Assembly (NCBI GenBank): GCA_963971285.1
Contig: OZ020257.1
Coordinates: forward strand, 15,576,602-15,640,601
Length of the DNA: 64,000 nt
Direction of reading: 5' to 3'
Origin: Astropecten irregularis
Lineage: Eukaryota; Echinodermata; Asteroidea; Paxillosida; Astropectinidae
Positions within the stretch are counted from its first letter, which is position 1, and each line of letters begins with the position of its first letter. Both the position numbers and the translations under genes were made by a program. The notes below the pieces were generated by a model. It was not told the origin of the DNA. It searched no databases and saw nothing but the letters and a program-made list of their open reading frames with translations. Positions 23,258-34,249 of the stretch are shown piece by piece.

Positions 23258-25434
23258 AGGGATATGACAGAATGACTGTGGTCTGCAGAAAGGCGTAGAC
23301 AATTTTGATCAAACTTAAGATGGCTGGAAGCTCTGTGCACTAGACCAAGCTATTAGCAAGCAACACGTGTCGGCTGCAGGTCGATGATGGGGCCTCACTG
23401 TAGTCAAATATCTTTGCTTGGTAATGGGATGGCTGCTACGAGAAAGAAGCTAAATCATACACTGTCATAATGTATACTGAGCACTGAATTAGCTGCATGG
23501 ATCATTCTGAAAGTTAAGCTACAAATGTATGTGACTTGAATTCAGTCGTAATATTTGGGAAAAACAGCTCTGTGAATACTAACTGCATACTATAAAAAGC
23601 CGTTTCAAATTGTGCCCCATTTTTATGGTGTGACTTAAAATGCAGAGAACATGTACGTATAATTGATAACTGTTTTCTCAAACAGTTCATGGAAATTAGT
23701 TCTTTGTTTTAAATCACTGATTTATAATTAAGGTCAATGAGCTTTTATTAATCCAATTGTACATGTAAATGAGTAAGTATGCATGCAGTATTTAATAGGA
23801 TTTACCTTCAATACCAGGCAATGTAAAATGTATGCGCATACATGAATACGAATGTCCAAACCAGCCAAGCTCTGACTCTTTTTTCAATAAATTCATACAT
23901 AATGCCCATTTACTAATTAGCTAATTATACATGAACAGCTATAGGTACCGGTAATCCCAAAGTTTTTAACTTGCGGAACAGTGCACTGAAGAATCAGGGG
24001 TTAATAGAGCTGCTAAGCACACAAAATTGCTTAGCACAAAAATGTCTTGCCCAATATTAAAACAAACCACTATTAAAAATTCCATTTGATATCCATGGTC
24101 AGCGAACAACAGCCAAAGAACAATCACAAGCGATACATGATACAGTACATGGAAATTTGGTTGTTAATCCTGTTTTTATAAATACAGAAATTTCATGGTT
24201 AGCAAATTTGTGTGCTAAGAAGGGCTGTGAAATTGGTCTCTAGGCACTACATTTTTCATAAGATAAACTATCTAGGCATCCGGGGAGGGGGAGGATGGGG
24301 CCGTCGAAGGGGGGCAAGGAGGAGAGTGTGTCGAATTTAGAAACCATTTCCATAAAAAAATTAAAATAATGTGCCATTTGTAGATGTCTATGGAAAGTGA
24401 GGGAAAAAATAACACTGCACACTGCATTTGCACATCACACATATTAACAACTAACCTACTTCAACACTATAGACTTGCTACATGTATGTAAATTAACATT
24501 TCAATGTAATTTCATATACTATGTACACGTATGTACATGAGCATCCATTACTGTACCCTGTACAATTAACTGCATCACTGAACTGCATATTGTACAAGTA
24601 CTGTACAGTCAATGTACAGTCAAATGACAGTCTGTTAATAAAAATTTCAAAGCGCAAACAATTGAAGCTGCCATGCTGTTCCAACCAAGTCCGTTAATTA
24701 CATGAATGCCCACCCACATGTTCTTCTACCCAGTCAAATTCATGGGTGGACTGCTCTTCCATGAAATTCACACACGCTGGTGCACACCCTGCCACTTTCA
24801 TCCAAGGCCAGTCTTATTAAATATGACCACTCTAATTATAACTGAGTGCTGTTGGGTCCATAAGCCGAGCTCCCAATACACTCAAGTCATCTTATTTTTC
24901 TGCATAACGTATGATTTCTGGGTTTTTTGGGGCTCAATAATTTAGGATAAAGTGCCTGTCACATTCTCGTCAAGGTTACCACCAGTCCTCTCCTAGTCCA
25001 ACTGGCCTCCATGGTCTAGCTAACCCAGCATATCAATATTAAACATGGCCACTCCATAAAATAACCAAGTGTCAACTTCGCAAGTCCTGATATATTACAT
25101 ACCCAGAGTAAAAGAAAGAACCACATTCATTAAATTTGAGCAGACATGGCAGAAGCTCCACATCACATTCGTATGTGATACTATAGGCACGTTCAAACCA
25201 CATCTAATACCCGGTAATCGCGATTCATTGGGCTTTTTCAGTGTGTGTGAACGTACCTAGAGTGTACCATGTTTCAGACAATTCTTGGCATACACTGAAC
25301 ATAACGTGCTATTGTATTGGAGTTCACTCACAATGCACAGTAGAAAAAAGACTCTAGAAGCTACCCTTTTAATCAGCCAGTTTCATGCCTTTTGACACAA
25401 ATTTGGGACAATGCCAACATACAGGTCACTGGAT
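23258..25434. other. Intron of the minus-strand gene; one MITE, otherwise unremarkable
   Basis: Apart from the family M element at 23996-24241 there is no recognisable feature. There are G-rich patches near 24275-24325 and frequent GTACATGT words. Confidence 0.35.
23996..24241. mobile_element. GGCCAATTTCA-type MITE, family M
   Basis: Matches the 17298 copy through most of its length (cttagcacaaaaatgtcttg, ccatttgatatccatggtc, gaaatttggttgttaatcc). Its left tip has decayed to GGGGTTAATAGAGCTGC. The right end is GGGCTGTGAAATTGGTC. Confidence 0.7.
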
Positions 25435-25436
25435 AA

Positions 25437-25505
25437 GCTACATTAAGTTGGTAGAGCATCAGTACAATATTCCAGGGGTTGCAGGTTCAAATCCCTCTCC
25501 GATCA
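25437..25505 (+). repeat. tRNA-derived SINE fragment
   Basis: The A-box region is partly decayed (ttaagttggtagagcatc). The B-box region is clear (ggttgcaggttcaaatcc), and it is followed by a tail, GATCAATTCTTTTTGATTCAC, like that of the copies at 48069 and 56868. It is not a functional tRNA because its 5' acceptor arm does not pair. Confidence 0.6.
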
Positions 25506-26659
25506 ATTCTTTTTGATTCACTTTACAAGCAAAGACAAAGTGAATACAAAATTAAAACCGTTTTTCATGATGGTGTTCATATTTTTTTTAAACATTTCTA
25601 AATTCATGCTTAAGAAATCTTCTTTTTTTTTCTGTCCAATTAAGTCAAGGCAATGCATCTTTATAACCAAACAGTCCTTCACCTTCAGTGTAAATGACAA
25701 GTTTTAACATTCTGAACGAAGAAGAGATTTACGGGCTGAAGCAGACTTGAGTGGCGGAGTTTAACAGTATCAGTTACGGTTTTGCAGTTTAAGATGACAG
25801 TATCAATTCGGTTTGTGGCTCAAAACCAATGTAAGGGAGATACTTTGAGAAGGCTGCATCCTTCTCAGTATTTAGACTTTGTGGAATCAAGTTCTTAATT
25901 GCAAAGCTTCTAAAGTCCTCTAAGGTCTTGCGCTGTCAAAACTAGCTATTCTGTTACACGTGGAAATGTCATCTAAAATCACTACACAGAGACGGTTGTG
26001 CTTTTTTGCCCAGTTATTTGTGTTTGTCAACACATTAATAAACATGGAAGGAAGAAATACTGGGCAGACTACTTCAGATCAGTAGTTGTCAGATTTACAT
26101 GTCTGTAATATGGGTGGTTACATTTGCAATGTACCGTGTGTCACTCGTGTCGCAATAATTATGGTCTTTGAAAATTTTAGAAAATTTAAGAATATTCGCA
26201 CTGAGACTTGAACGTCCCTTGATTTATTTCTGTTGGCATTTCTTGCTGTCCTGTATTAGATTTCCTGAATAGTCTTCTGGATAAATACCAAAACCGAGTG
26301 AAATTAAGTTCAATTGCAATCAATCATCCAATCATAAACTCCTCAGTAGTTCGTTTGAACGAACAGAAGGATTATTTTCAGCTCACTTCTGTGAAAAATG
26401 ATAAAAATGGGCGTGAATTTTTGCTAATTTATTCTAAATTTTGAGGGCTTTCAAAGTACAGCATTGCAAGGTCGTTTTATTGCCAAGGAATGGCAACCCT
26501 GGATGGAACTGAATAATGTTTAACTACCCGTGACATGTGACCACTCAGTGCATAACTCTACACTAGCTTCACCGTACTGATGACAATGGCACAGCAGTAT
26601 AAGTTCTCTCCCAAACTGTCCGACGAACAAAGATAAATTTTGATTACCAGTATTTTTAG

Positions 26660-26749
26660 GGACACCACCAACATATGGCTGGATAGCTCAGTTGGTAGAG
26701 CGCCGGTACGGTATTCCAGAGGTCGCTGGTCTGAATCCCGCTCCAGTCT
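26660..26749 (+). repeat. tRNA-derived SINE with near-complete cloverleaf
   Basis: Starting at 26677, GGCTGGA pairs with TCCAGTC at the 3' end. The D arm (TAGCTCAGTTGGTAGAGC, the A box) and T arm (GGTCGCTGGTCTGAATCC, the B box) are intact in outline. The anticodon stem is imperfect. The leader GGGACACCACCAAC is shared with the copy at 48051, so this is a repeat family and not a single-copy tRNA gene. Confidence 0.65.
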
Positions 26750-26996
26750 AAAGTTTGGACCTTGTACATTTTGTTTTTTTTCTCATTTCCATACTTTCAG
26801 AAATGTTTGAACTAACCGTAAGTCTTTGAAATAAAATTTGTGACTCAAAAGCACACTAATTAATGCCATTCAATAAATGTACTGCCTGTTTCTCGATCCA
26901 CATTTCGCTTTGCTTTCAAGAGCAAGACGATTGAAATTAGGTCATCTTTGCAGCTATGTGAAACTGGACCATAGTTATTGCCTTAAATTGGAGGCA

Positions 26997-27387
26997 TTAA
27001 AGGGAGCATATAGGATTTGCAAGGCCTCCAAAAAAAGATTATTGAGTTTCAGACAAAAAATGGACTCAACAGTTCATAAACAGTGCAAACAGTCACCATG
27101 GGAAATCATGGTTCATCAGATGCTGGGGTTTTCAAGCAAATCAAGATTTAGTGTCTGTTCCAAAGATCGCTCGTCCAAACGATATTTGGAACAAACATAA
27201 AAGTGAACATTTCTTCATGTTTTATAAGAAAAATCGAGTCGGGTTTTTCGCTATTTTCTAGTGACTCAGATGTCCGATTGAGCTCAAATTTTCACTGGTT
27301 TTTTATTTCATGTACATGTTTGATCAGACAAAGTTTGAGTGCAGTCCTGCGACCTTTACCAATCATGTATTGTACATGTACCTTTAA
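26997..27387. mobile_element. TTAA-flanked miniature element, family T (copy 2, reversed)
   Basis: Starts TTAAAGGGAGCATATAGG and ends TGTACATGTACCTTTAA, the reverse of the 4948-5330 element over its whole length, including gattattgagtttcagac, caaatcaagatttagtgtc and gtcgggtttttcgctattttc. TTAA at both edges. Confidence 0.7.
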
Positions 27388-28469
27388 ATATAATTTGGTG
27401 TGCCTTGAAATTCTGCCGGCAGTATTTCAAATTCAGACCCTTCCTTTCCCCCAAAAAAAAAAAAAAAAAAAAATGGACAATGCAAGGAATATCATGGCCT
27501 ATGTAATAAATCTGCAACACTCGTAGAAATTTTACCTCATCTGCATCTAGCAGTGAAACCAATTTGCATCAGCCAACGAAGAAGACTTCAAGGAAACGAA
27601 GGTTCATTGTGAAAATTCTGATTGATTCGATCCAACAAATTATGCACATTTGGCCTGCTCACTGAATAAGTTAGCCTACATTGCGGTGTGACTTATCCGC
27701 ATGCATATTTTACATACATCATGATAGGTAGATAAGCCATAAATGTCACATGTGCGGAGTGGGCTGCTAAATTGCATTTCATATTCTGTTCCTTGGTAAC
27801 TACAATACATTGACATTGGGCACTCCACTTATAAATGCACAGCATTCTCAGTAATTCATAAATTTGTCAATCCAGACTTCAAAATTTACCCCAAAAATTT
27901 CACATTTTGAGCTTCTGTGATGATAAAATAGGTGTGCATGTATGCAAATGCAACCTAACAGTAACATGGTAACATCTGGGACCAAATTCATGTCAGCTGT
28001 TTCATCTTTTAAATGCTGGTTGTGACAACAACAAACAATTTTGTCCAACAATAAAACAACATGAAAGCTAGTATAACAGCAAAACATGAAGCTGGTAACC
28101 TGTGTTTTGTACAACAAAACTTTCCATGAACGCTCATTACATTTGTGTACATGTACTAAGCGCCCTAAAACTGGTTCCCTGACTATTAGGTCATTTATGT
28201 GTCTCCATGTGAAAACGCCACAGGGCTGGTGAATTTTTAATCGCACTGCTCTGTCTTTTTTCAGGAGCTTCTTTTATTTGTAACTGTCACACGAATGGCT
28301 GACTTGCCAAATAATGACCCAGAAAGAGCCCCAGCTGTACAATCAATGCTTGACCTACATCTAGTTATAGGGTGCATCACTTGCCCTAAAATTTTAATAT
28401 TTGAAGTTCTTGATAGCTCCAAGAATTTATATTTCTTAAGTGAAAGCTGAAAAGCCAAGATAATGGCCT

Positions 28470-28676
28470 AATTTTACGGCGCTGCTTAGCACAAAAATGT
28501 CTTGCCCAATAAAACAACCACCATTAAAATTTTCATTAGATATTCATGGTCAGTGAACAACAGCCAAAGAACAATCACAAGAGATACACAACACAGTGGA
28601 ATTTGGTTGAATTAACCCTGTTTTTATGCAGACAGAAATGTCATGCTTAGCAAAATTTTGTGCTAAGCATTGGCCC
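28470..28676. mobile_element. GGCCAATTTCA-type MITE, family M (5' truncated)
   Basis: Shares cttgcccaataaaacaacc, gtgaacaacagccaaagaac and tgtttttatgcagacag with the other copies and ends GTGCTAAGCATTGGCCCC. The left terminus is eroded. Confidence 0.65.
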
Positions 28677-29208
28677 CGAGGGCATTTTAATGTAGCTATG
28701 AAAAATCCTGTATCTATGGGAACCATTTATATTACAAGGGCACCTGAGTGAGCCATAGGGCATGACTGCCAAGGTTTATGTGAAATTTCAAAATGCACGA
28801 ACCCAGAACAAAAGACGTCTGCTGAGATACAGGTACACCATGTACTTCACTGACTCAACACCAAAGCACAAAGAAAAAGAAACCATGTGATCTGACACTG
28901 TGCACCCTGCCCATTATTCAGCAGTTAAAGGAAAGTTTTTGTAATAAATAGACTGTGTGACGCATTTTACCCCACAGCTTTCCTGATTCAATGTGCACAC
29001 ACGTATAAAGCAGTACAAAAGAAACAAACGGTACTTTGCTTAAGTCAATAAACTTGAGTACTGCTTTATGTTAAGAGTCTACACATGCTGGTACAGTACT
29101 CTAGGGCCTTTTCTTATAGCACTGCAAGTGCAAACATTTTACCGCAGTATATCAGCATTCAGCACTGCATACTCGGTGTTTTAGAATGTGCATGAACAAA
29201 TCATGTGC

Positions 29209-29288
29209 TGGCACAGGTGGGATTTGAACCCGCGACCTCTTGCTTACTACCGGTATTAGATGTCATACCACTAGACCACCAAGCTAGC
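29209..29288 (-). repeat. tRNA-like sequence (SINE or tRNA pseudogene)
   Basis: On the minus strand, AGCTTGGTGGTCTAGTGGTA resembles an A box, and GAGGTCGCGGGTTCAAATCC is a perfect B-box region followed by CACCTGTGCC. The two ends do not form an acceptor stem, so it is a tRNA-derived repeat or a decayed gene. Confidence 0.5.
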
Positions 29289-31831
29289 TGGGGTCAGCAG
29301 GTTAACTTGAATCCAATATCGCAGCGGGCCACACAGTTACTAGTATTTTGCAATGTTTTGGGTGATTATTTCAAATAAAAAACGGTACGTACATGTACTT
29401 TACAAACTGCACTCAATACGGCTTAAATGCTATTTGCGTACTTGGCAGGGCTATTTCCAGTAACAGTACTGTCATTTTTGCAGACAATCAATTTATTACA
29501 CATTCATGACACAATGTTACATAATGTTTCCTGAACACATAGGCCTACATGATGTACCCTCATAATCATGAATTCATGGTACAGTCAACAATAAGTGCAG
29601 TTTATGACATAATATTCAATAAACGACGCGCCCTACTTTACTTGGCTTTTTTTATAGCAGAATTCACCATATGGAAATTCCAAAAGCCTTCAAGTGTATT
29701 TTCCTCCTTCTCACATTTCTTTTGCTTTCCTCCCTGAAATATTTAAGTGGCAAACTTTGAACTTCAATTTAATCTCCTTCTACCTATGCATAAGGGATCC
29801 ATCATTCTGCATTTTGTTTACATTTACAGCAGAAATTATAGACTTTCTTTAGAGTTTTCAGTCTTCCACTCACAGTCAGTGGTAGATTTTTTAGGGTACC
29901 TGAAGGCCTACTGAACTATATCCTGCAGTCACCGGTTTCCGATGGGATAACGGGAAAACTTCTATAAAACAGAAACGAAATAAAATTTCAGAAAATCACT
30001 TCACTAACTTTGAACTGGACACTTCCAGATTATACTCTGTAAAAATCATCGAAGTTGAAGTCTTTTCTTTGGAAATATTGTCCGTCATTTACAGCGACAT
30101 CGATTCCGCTATGTAAACAAAGCGTCACCAGTTTTCGATAACTTGGTTGTGCGGCAAAGTTCGTTGACATCGGAGTAGCTATGGCGTGCCAAGTCACTCA
30201 AAAATTGATGAAATATTGTCCTGACTCGATTTGATCGAACTGGGTCGATGGAGTTATTTATAAAAGGTCCTGAAACTGTTTTGATTCAAAGATCGTGAAT
30301 GATAAATTATTTTTTATAAATAAATGGATGAATCAACAAAATGAGAATTTGGTACAGATCATGGTAGGTAAAATTATTATCACAACATTTTTATAATATA
30401 TGGCATCATTATGAGAGGCCTAAACGTGGATAGCTTAAGTTCATCAGCTTAGCAAAGTTTCAAATTAAAAAGAGAAAAATAAAATTATGGCACTTCGATT
30501 TGAGAAAGACTTTAACACTTTTGTTACATTGGCATGCCATAAAAACCCAGATCGCACTGGGATCACGTGACCTGCCGTCTGACATCGGAAGAATGAAAGT
30601 TGTTCGAGCAGACGACAGTTTAGTTTGGAATATTTGACCACAGATTGTGTCTTTTATAAACGTTTGAACATTAGCCTTAAAATGCATTAGTAATCTATAC
30701 CCAAAATTACATAGTTTTTTACTTTTGAGTATCACTCACAACTGAAAACTTTATTCTCAATATCCTGAATGTTGGAGATAGCCATTTGTGTAGTCATCAC
30801 TTCAGGCATACTGATCACAAAGTATCACGCACGGTCTCGCGGTAAATAGGAATCGAATTTCGTCATCGAAAACATATGTCCATCGGAAACTCATGACCGG
30901 ACGATACCTACATGTACATCAACAACAAACACATACATTTAGTACAGTGGAAAAACCACCAAGGCTTAATAATGGAAGCCTGACACCACTTCCTACTTCC
31001 TAGGAAAACGATGGAATCTTTTTTATATCACGTACCATGTCTGTGTCACTATATTGCGCAAAGTACATGGTACAACTTGACCCAGACCTTGCACAAACAA
31101 AGGCTGATAAATAATAATAGACGGAGCATTGCTTACGTATAGAAACTGGTGCCATCGCCATGGCAACGGCAGACTAGTAGCAGATGTTATTTGAACTCAA
31201 CATGTTTAACATTATAAGTGAAAGCGAAAATGGCCATAACAAATTCCAGGCAACCAATGATGATGTTTGTGTACGGCCAAGGTTATGGTATCCGTTGATA
31301 ACTGTACTATCCTTGATGTAATTTCAACCATCAGGCCAACTTAATTTTCACTTTCAAATTCAAACATTGTCACTTTCACGGAACGGAGTAAATTCCAGCT
31401 CAAACCATGGAAAGGAAAATGCATCCATACACAAGGAAATTTATAGAGTAAAACAAACTTGTGGACATGATTTTGGAAAGTACAGCTAGTCAGATAGTCA
31501 CTTTAGTACAACCATTTAGAACAGTACAGGCCTGGAATTAAGTTCTGAAAGGGGCAAGGCCAATTTTCCATTGCAAGGGGCACTCCCATTGGGAAATCAT
31601 AATGTCTATGGAAACATTTGAAGGGGCACCAAGGCCAAGAACCAGCGCAACGAAGGCCATGGCCTCCATTTAATTCCAGGCTTGACAGTACATACAACCA
31701 ATATGGAGGCTCTATAAAACAGATAGCTCCATGGTGTACCTCCATGGTAAAAATACGGAAGCTGGATAAGCAAGTTTTTAACAACACTTCCCACACTTTG
31801 CCATTCTATAACAACCTGTGAGATTTCTTAC
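29289..31831. other. Intron of the minus-strand gene; possible decayed element
   Basis: No exon is seen. GTTTCCGATGG near 29935 and its inverse CCATCGGAAAC near 30880 lie about 950 bases apart and could be remnants of terminal repeats of an old element. The evidence is only 11 bases. The sequence between is AT-rich and non-coding. Confidence 0.25.
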
Positions 31832-31925
31832 CTTGAAGCCTACGACTATGTTCCTTGGACTTGTGCTTGTCACAAGTCGGGGTGGTGGTTACAACTATCC
31901 TTGGTAATAATGGAGATGTCATCAT
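31832..31925 (-). CDS. Alternative first exon of the minus-strand gene
   Basis: ATG-ATG at 31925/31922 opens MMTSPLLPRIVVTTTPTCDK and continues to RRLQ, ending at a consensus donor (AAG then gtaagaa) after one base of a codon. Joined to 13942, the frame continues into the exon 2 protein. No AG acceptor lies within reach upstream, so this is a first exon and not an internal one. It would come from a promoter about 0.9 kb downstream of the 32780 start. Confidence 0.55.
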
Positions 31926-32120
31926 GGAATTATCGTTCCAAAAACCGTCAGAAAAATAAGTTCACCGAAAAGTTGGGTGATCCCCAGTACATAAAAAACA
32001 GTAAACGGATGTTAAATTCCACTTATGGTAGCACTGTCACAGGCAAGTAACTTGCCCTTGTACTTTGTAGAAGTCGCACACCACCAACAGAAACAACTTG
32101 CTCATGTGCTACTAAAGTAT

Positions 32121-32330
32121 CACCACTAGTAGGGGCCTACTGGTACTGGTAGTACTTCTTATCACATCAAATATATTCCAAGGTACTACCATGGAGGTAG
32201 AAATAGGTTGGTTGGTGCATGGAGGTATAAAAAGCAGTCGATCCAGTACTGCACATAACAGTTTGACAACTGGTAGGCCCCTACCACTAGGAACTACGGT
32301 ACCACTTCCACTACCAGTAGTACCACTGTC
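32121..32330. repeat. Inverted repeat rich in CTACCAGTAGTAC words
   Basis: CTAGTAGGGGCCTACTGG at about 32127-32144 is mirrored by CTGGTAGGCCCCTACCACTAG near 32272-32292. Short palindromes (CCAGTAGTACC, GGTACTGGTAGTACT) pack the ends. It lies between the two alternative first exons of the minus-strand gene. Confidence 0.5.
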
Positions 32331-32734
32331 GTCCTTGGTACGTCACATGTAATCATACATAAGAACGCGGTTCCCGGAAGCTTGGCTTGGGAAGTTTTAC
32401 GATCGACTTTCCATGCCACAATAATGCATGTCATTCATCACACACCAGTCATCACATGAGTAACAAGCTTGCATGGCGTGTACCCAATCTAGCCTTCAAG
32501 CGATAACAACGTATACAATGTGCGTAAAACGGTTCGATGACCTAAACAACAAAATTCCCCCTATAGTACATACCTGTATCTACCATGTACGTATGCACCC
32601 ATTCAGTGTGCTAGCTATGCAACCACCTCCCACGATCATGCCCAGAAACCACTCACTGATCGGATTAAAAACACAGCCGCCACTAAAAAAAAAACAGCAG
32701 CACAAACATTTAATTGGCAACCACTTGTACTTAC

Positions 32735-32780
32735 GTTCGACTCTGCTTCTTGCACCGCTTTCCTTCAATTCCGTCGACAT
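32735..32780 (-). CDS. First coding exon of the unidentified minus-strand gene
   Basis: ATG at 32780 opens MSTELKESGARSRVE plus one base, ending at a strong donor (GAAC then gtaagtac). The phase matches exon 2 at 13942, giving ...RVE-H-DARMSSNDEL. It would then have an intron of about 18.8 kb. It sits at the edge of a CpG-bearing promoter region shared with CCT3. The splice junction is inferred from phase and consensus only. Confidence 0.6.
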
Positions 32781-34212
32781 TTTTCCACTCAGCCCAGAAT
32801 TTTGTTTAAAATTTGTCCAGCAACCACCTTCTATGACAACGATCGCTTATCTCCCATACAACAAGTACCACGTGAAATAGCCCCCTCCTATTTTTTCTTT
32901 TAAAGGCGCGCTTTTGTTTGTGTTCCCGCGCTATGATGAGTGACCGTTTTTTGACACGGGTTGTTTGGAAGCGTTTATTTTGAAACAAGGGGTTTCCACT
33001 AAATAGATACAGAAATTCTTCAGGATGGTTAAAATACACAAAAGACTGAAAGAAAGAAAGGGGCAACAAAAAGATATGTGCGAAGATTAGCAGCCATTGA
33101 TTTTGCATTTTATTAATAAATCGTTTTATTGACTTCGATAATTTCGATAAGAAGATAAGACGCTGCCTGACAGGATAAAAAAATAATAGCATTTAAAATT
33201 CCACCCCATGTCGGAGCTCTTTGTATGGAAAGTGCACGAAGCCACGAACCATAATACCCAGACGGCAGTATTAAATGTCATGAAGTTAAAAGTGCGCATG
33301 GCCTGGGTATGTGTGTAGTACCAGACTGGTGCAGTAAAATAATTAAATTTGACTAAATTGGCGGAACTAATAAGTGCAATTAACGCCGATGGCGTAGTCT
33401 GCTGTCTGTTTGTCTGCTGGGCCTATGTTACCAATTATAGGGGCGGGAGGGGGACTGGCACTAGGGGAGGCTGTGGGTAATGATTCCGGCATATTCTTAT
33501 AAAAAAAAAAAGATTTGTTTTATGTTGTTCTTTTTTAATTTGTCCCCTCTTTTTTTCTGCGGCCTAGGTCTGGGTAAACATTATTATTTTGTCACTTTCA
33601 CTTTCAGATGTGTCTGAAAAAAACCCCCACCTTTTGCTTTCAGAACATTTTCATCATAATTAAATTATCTAGCTCTTCATTATTTCCTCGACATGATGGA
33701 GGTAAGTTTTTCAGCCAAGGAATGTATTTATTTTGATGCAGATAGGCTTAATTTTATGCGAGATTTCAATGTTGAAGACGCTTAAGTCCTGTGGCAAGAT
33801 GTTATTAATGTGCAATACTCTTCTGAATAGATAGGTAGGTGGTTCTCCTTCAAATTCAATGATGGAGGATAAGAGCAAAAATTATTGTTTTTATTCCTCC
33901 ATGGATGTAGTTTGTGTTGAGCTTCGAAAATAATAATGTCGTCTTCTAAATGGTTTTATTAAAATGACAGTGATTAGATATACATTCTACATCAAAATAT
34001 ACAGAGGTTACCCGTTACCGTTAGTCAGTTCAATACAATCATGAAGCTTGGGCCCCCACAAAAAAAAAAAAAAATACAAAGTCACACGCCCCCCATTGGG
34101 CACACAATCGATCACACGACGATCGACCGCAAATTTGGTACAGCGCCCTCTGTTGTCGGATAATCGATTTCTATTTCTGAAACACCGCATGATTTAGCTG
34201 TAAAAATCCACA
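32781..34212. promoter_or_regulatory. Head-to-head intergenic region, likely shared promoter
   Basis: The start codons of the minus-strand gene (32780) and CCT3 (34213) are 1432 bases apart and diverge. CpG-bearing patches lie at about 32900-32960 (ggcgcgcttttgtttgtg) and 34085-34190. An inverted CCAAT box (ATTGG) is at about 34096 and an ATCGAT pair at about 34107 and 34164. No TATA box is near either start. A two-codon upstream frame (ATG ATT TAG, 34189-34197) lies 16 bases before the CCT3 start. Purine and poly(A) stretches near 33490-33550 and 34058-34072 fill the middle. Confidence 0.55.
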
Positions 34213-34249
34213 ATGTATCCCGGCGGAGGTCAACCGATTTTGGTCCTTA
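34213..34249 (+). CDS. CCT3: CCT3 exon 1
   Basis: Encodes MYPGGGQPILVL plus the first base of Asn13. The donor is gtaagtac. The start is chosen because the next in-frame ATG is at residue 48 and the family begins M-x(4-10)-P-V/I-L-V-L. The intron that follows is only 84 bases. Confidence 0.93.

Noticed and set aside
26677..26749. A functional tRNA gene.
   Set aside because: The anticodon stem is imperfect, and leader and tail sequences are shared with other copies at 25437, 48051 and 56868, so it is a SINE.
33693..33701. ATGATGGAG followed by gtaagt, a possible upstream first exon for CCT3.
   Set aside because: Splicing to CCT3 exon 2 is out of frame; the family's N-terminus is already explained by the ATG at 34213.
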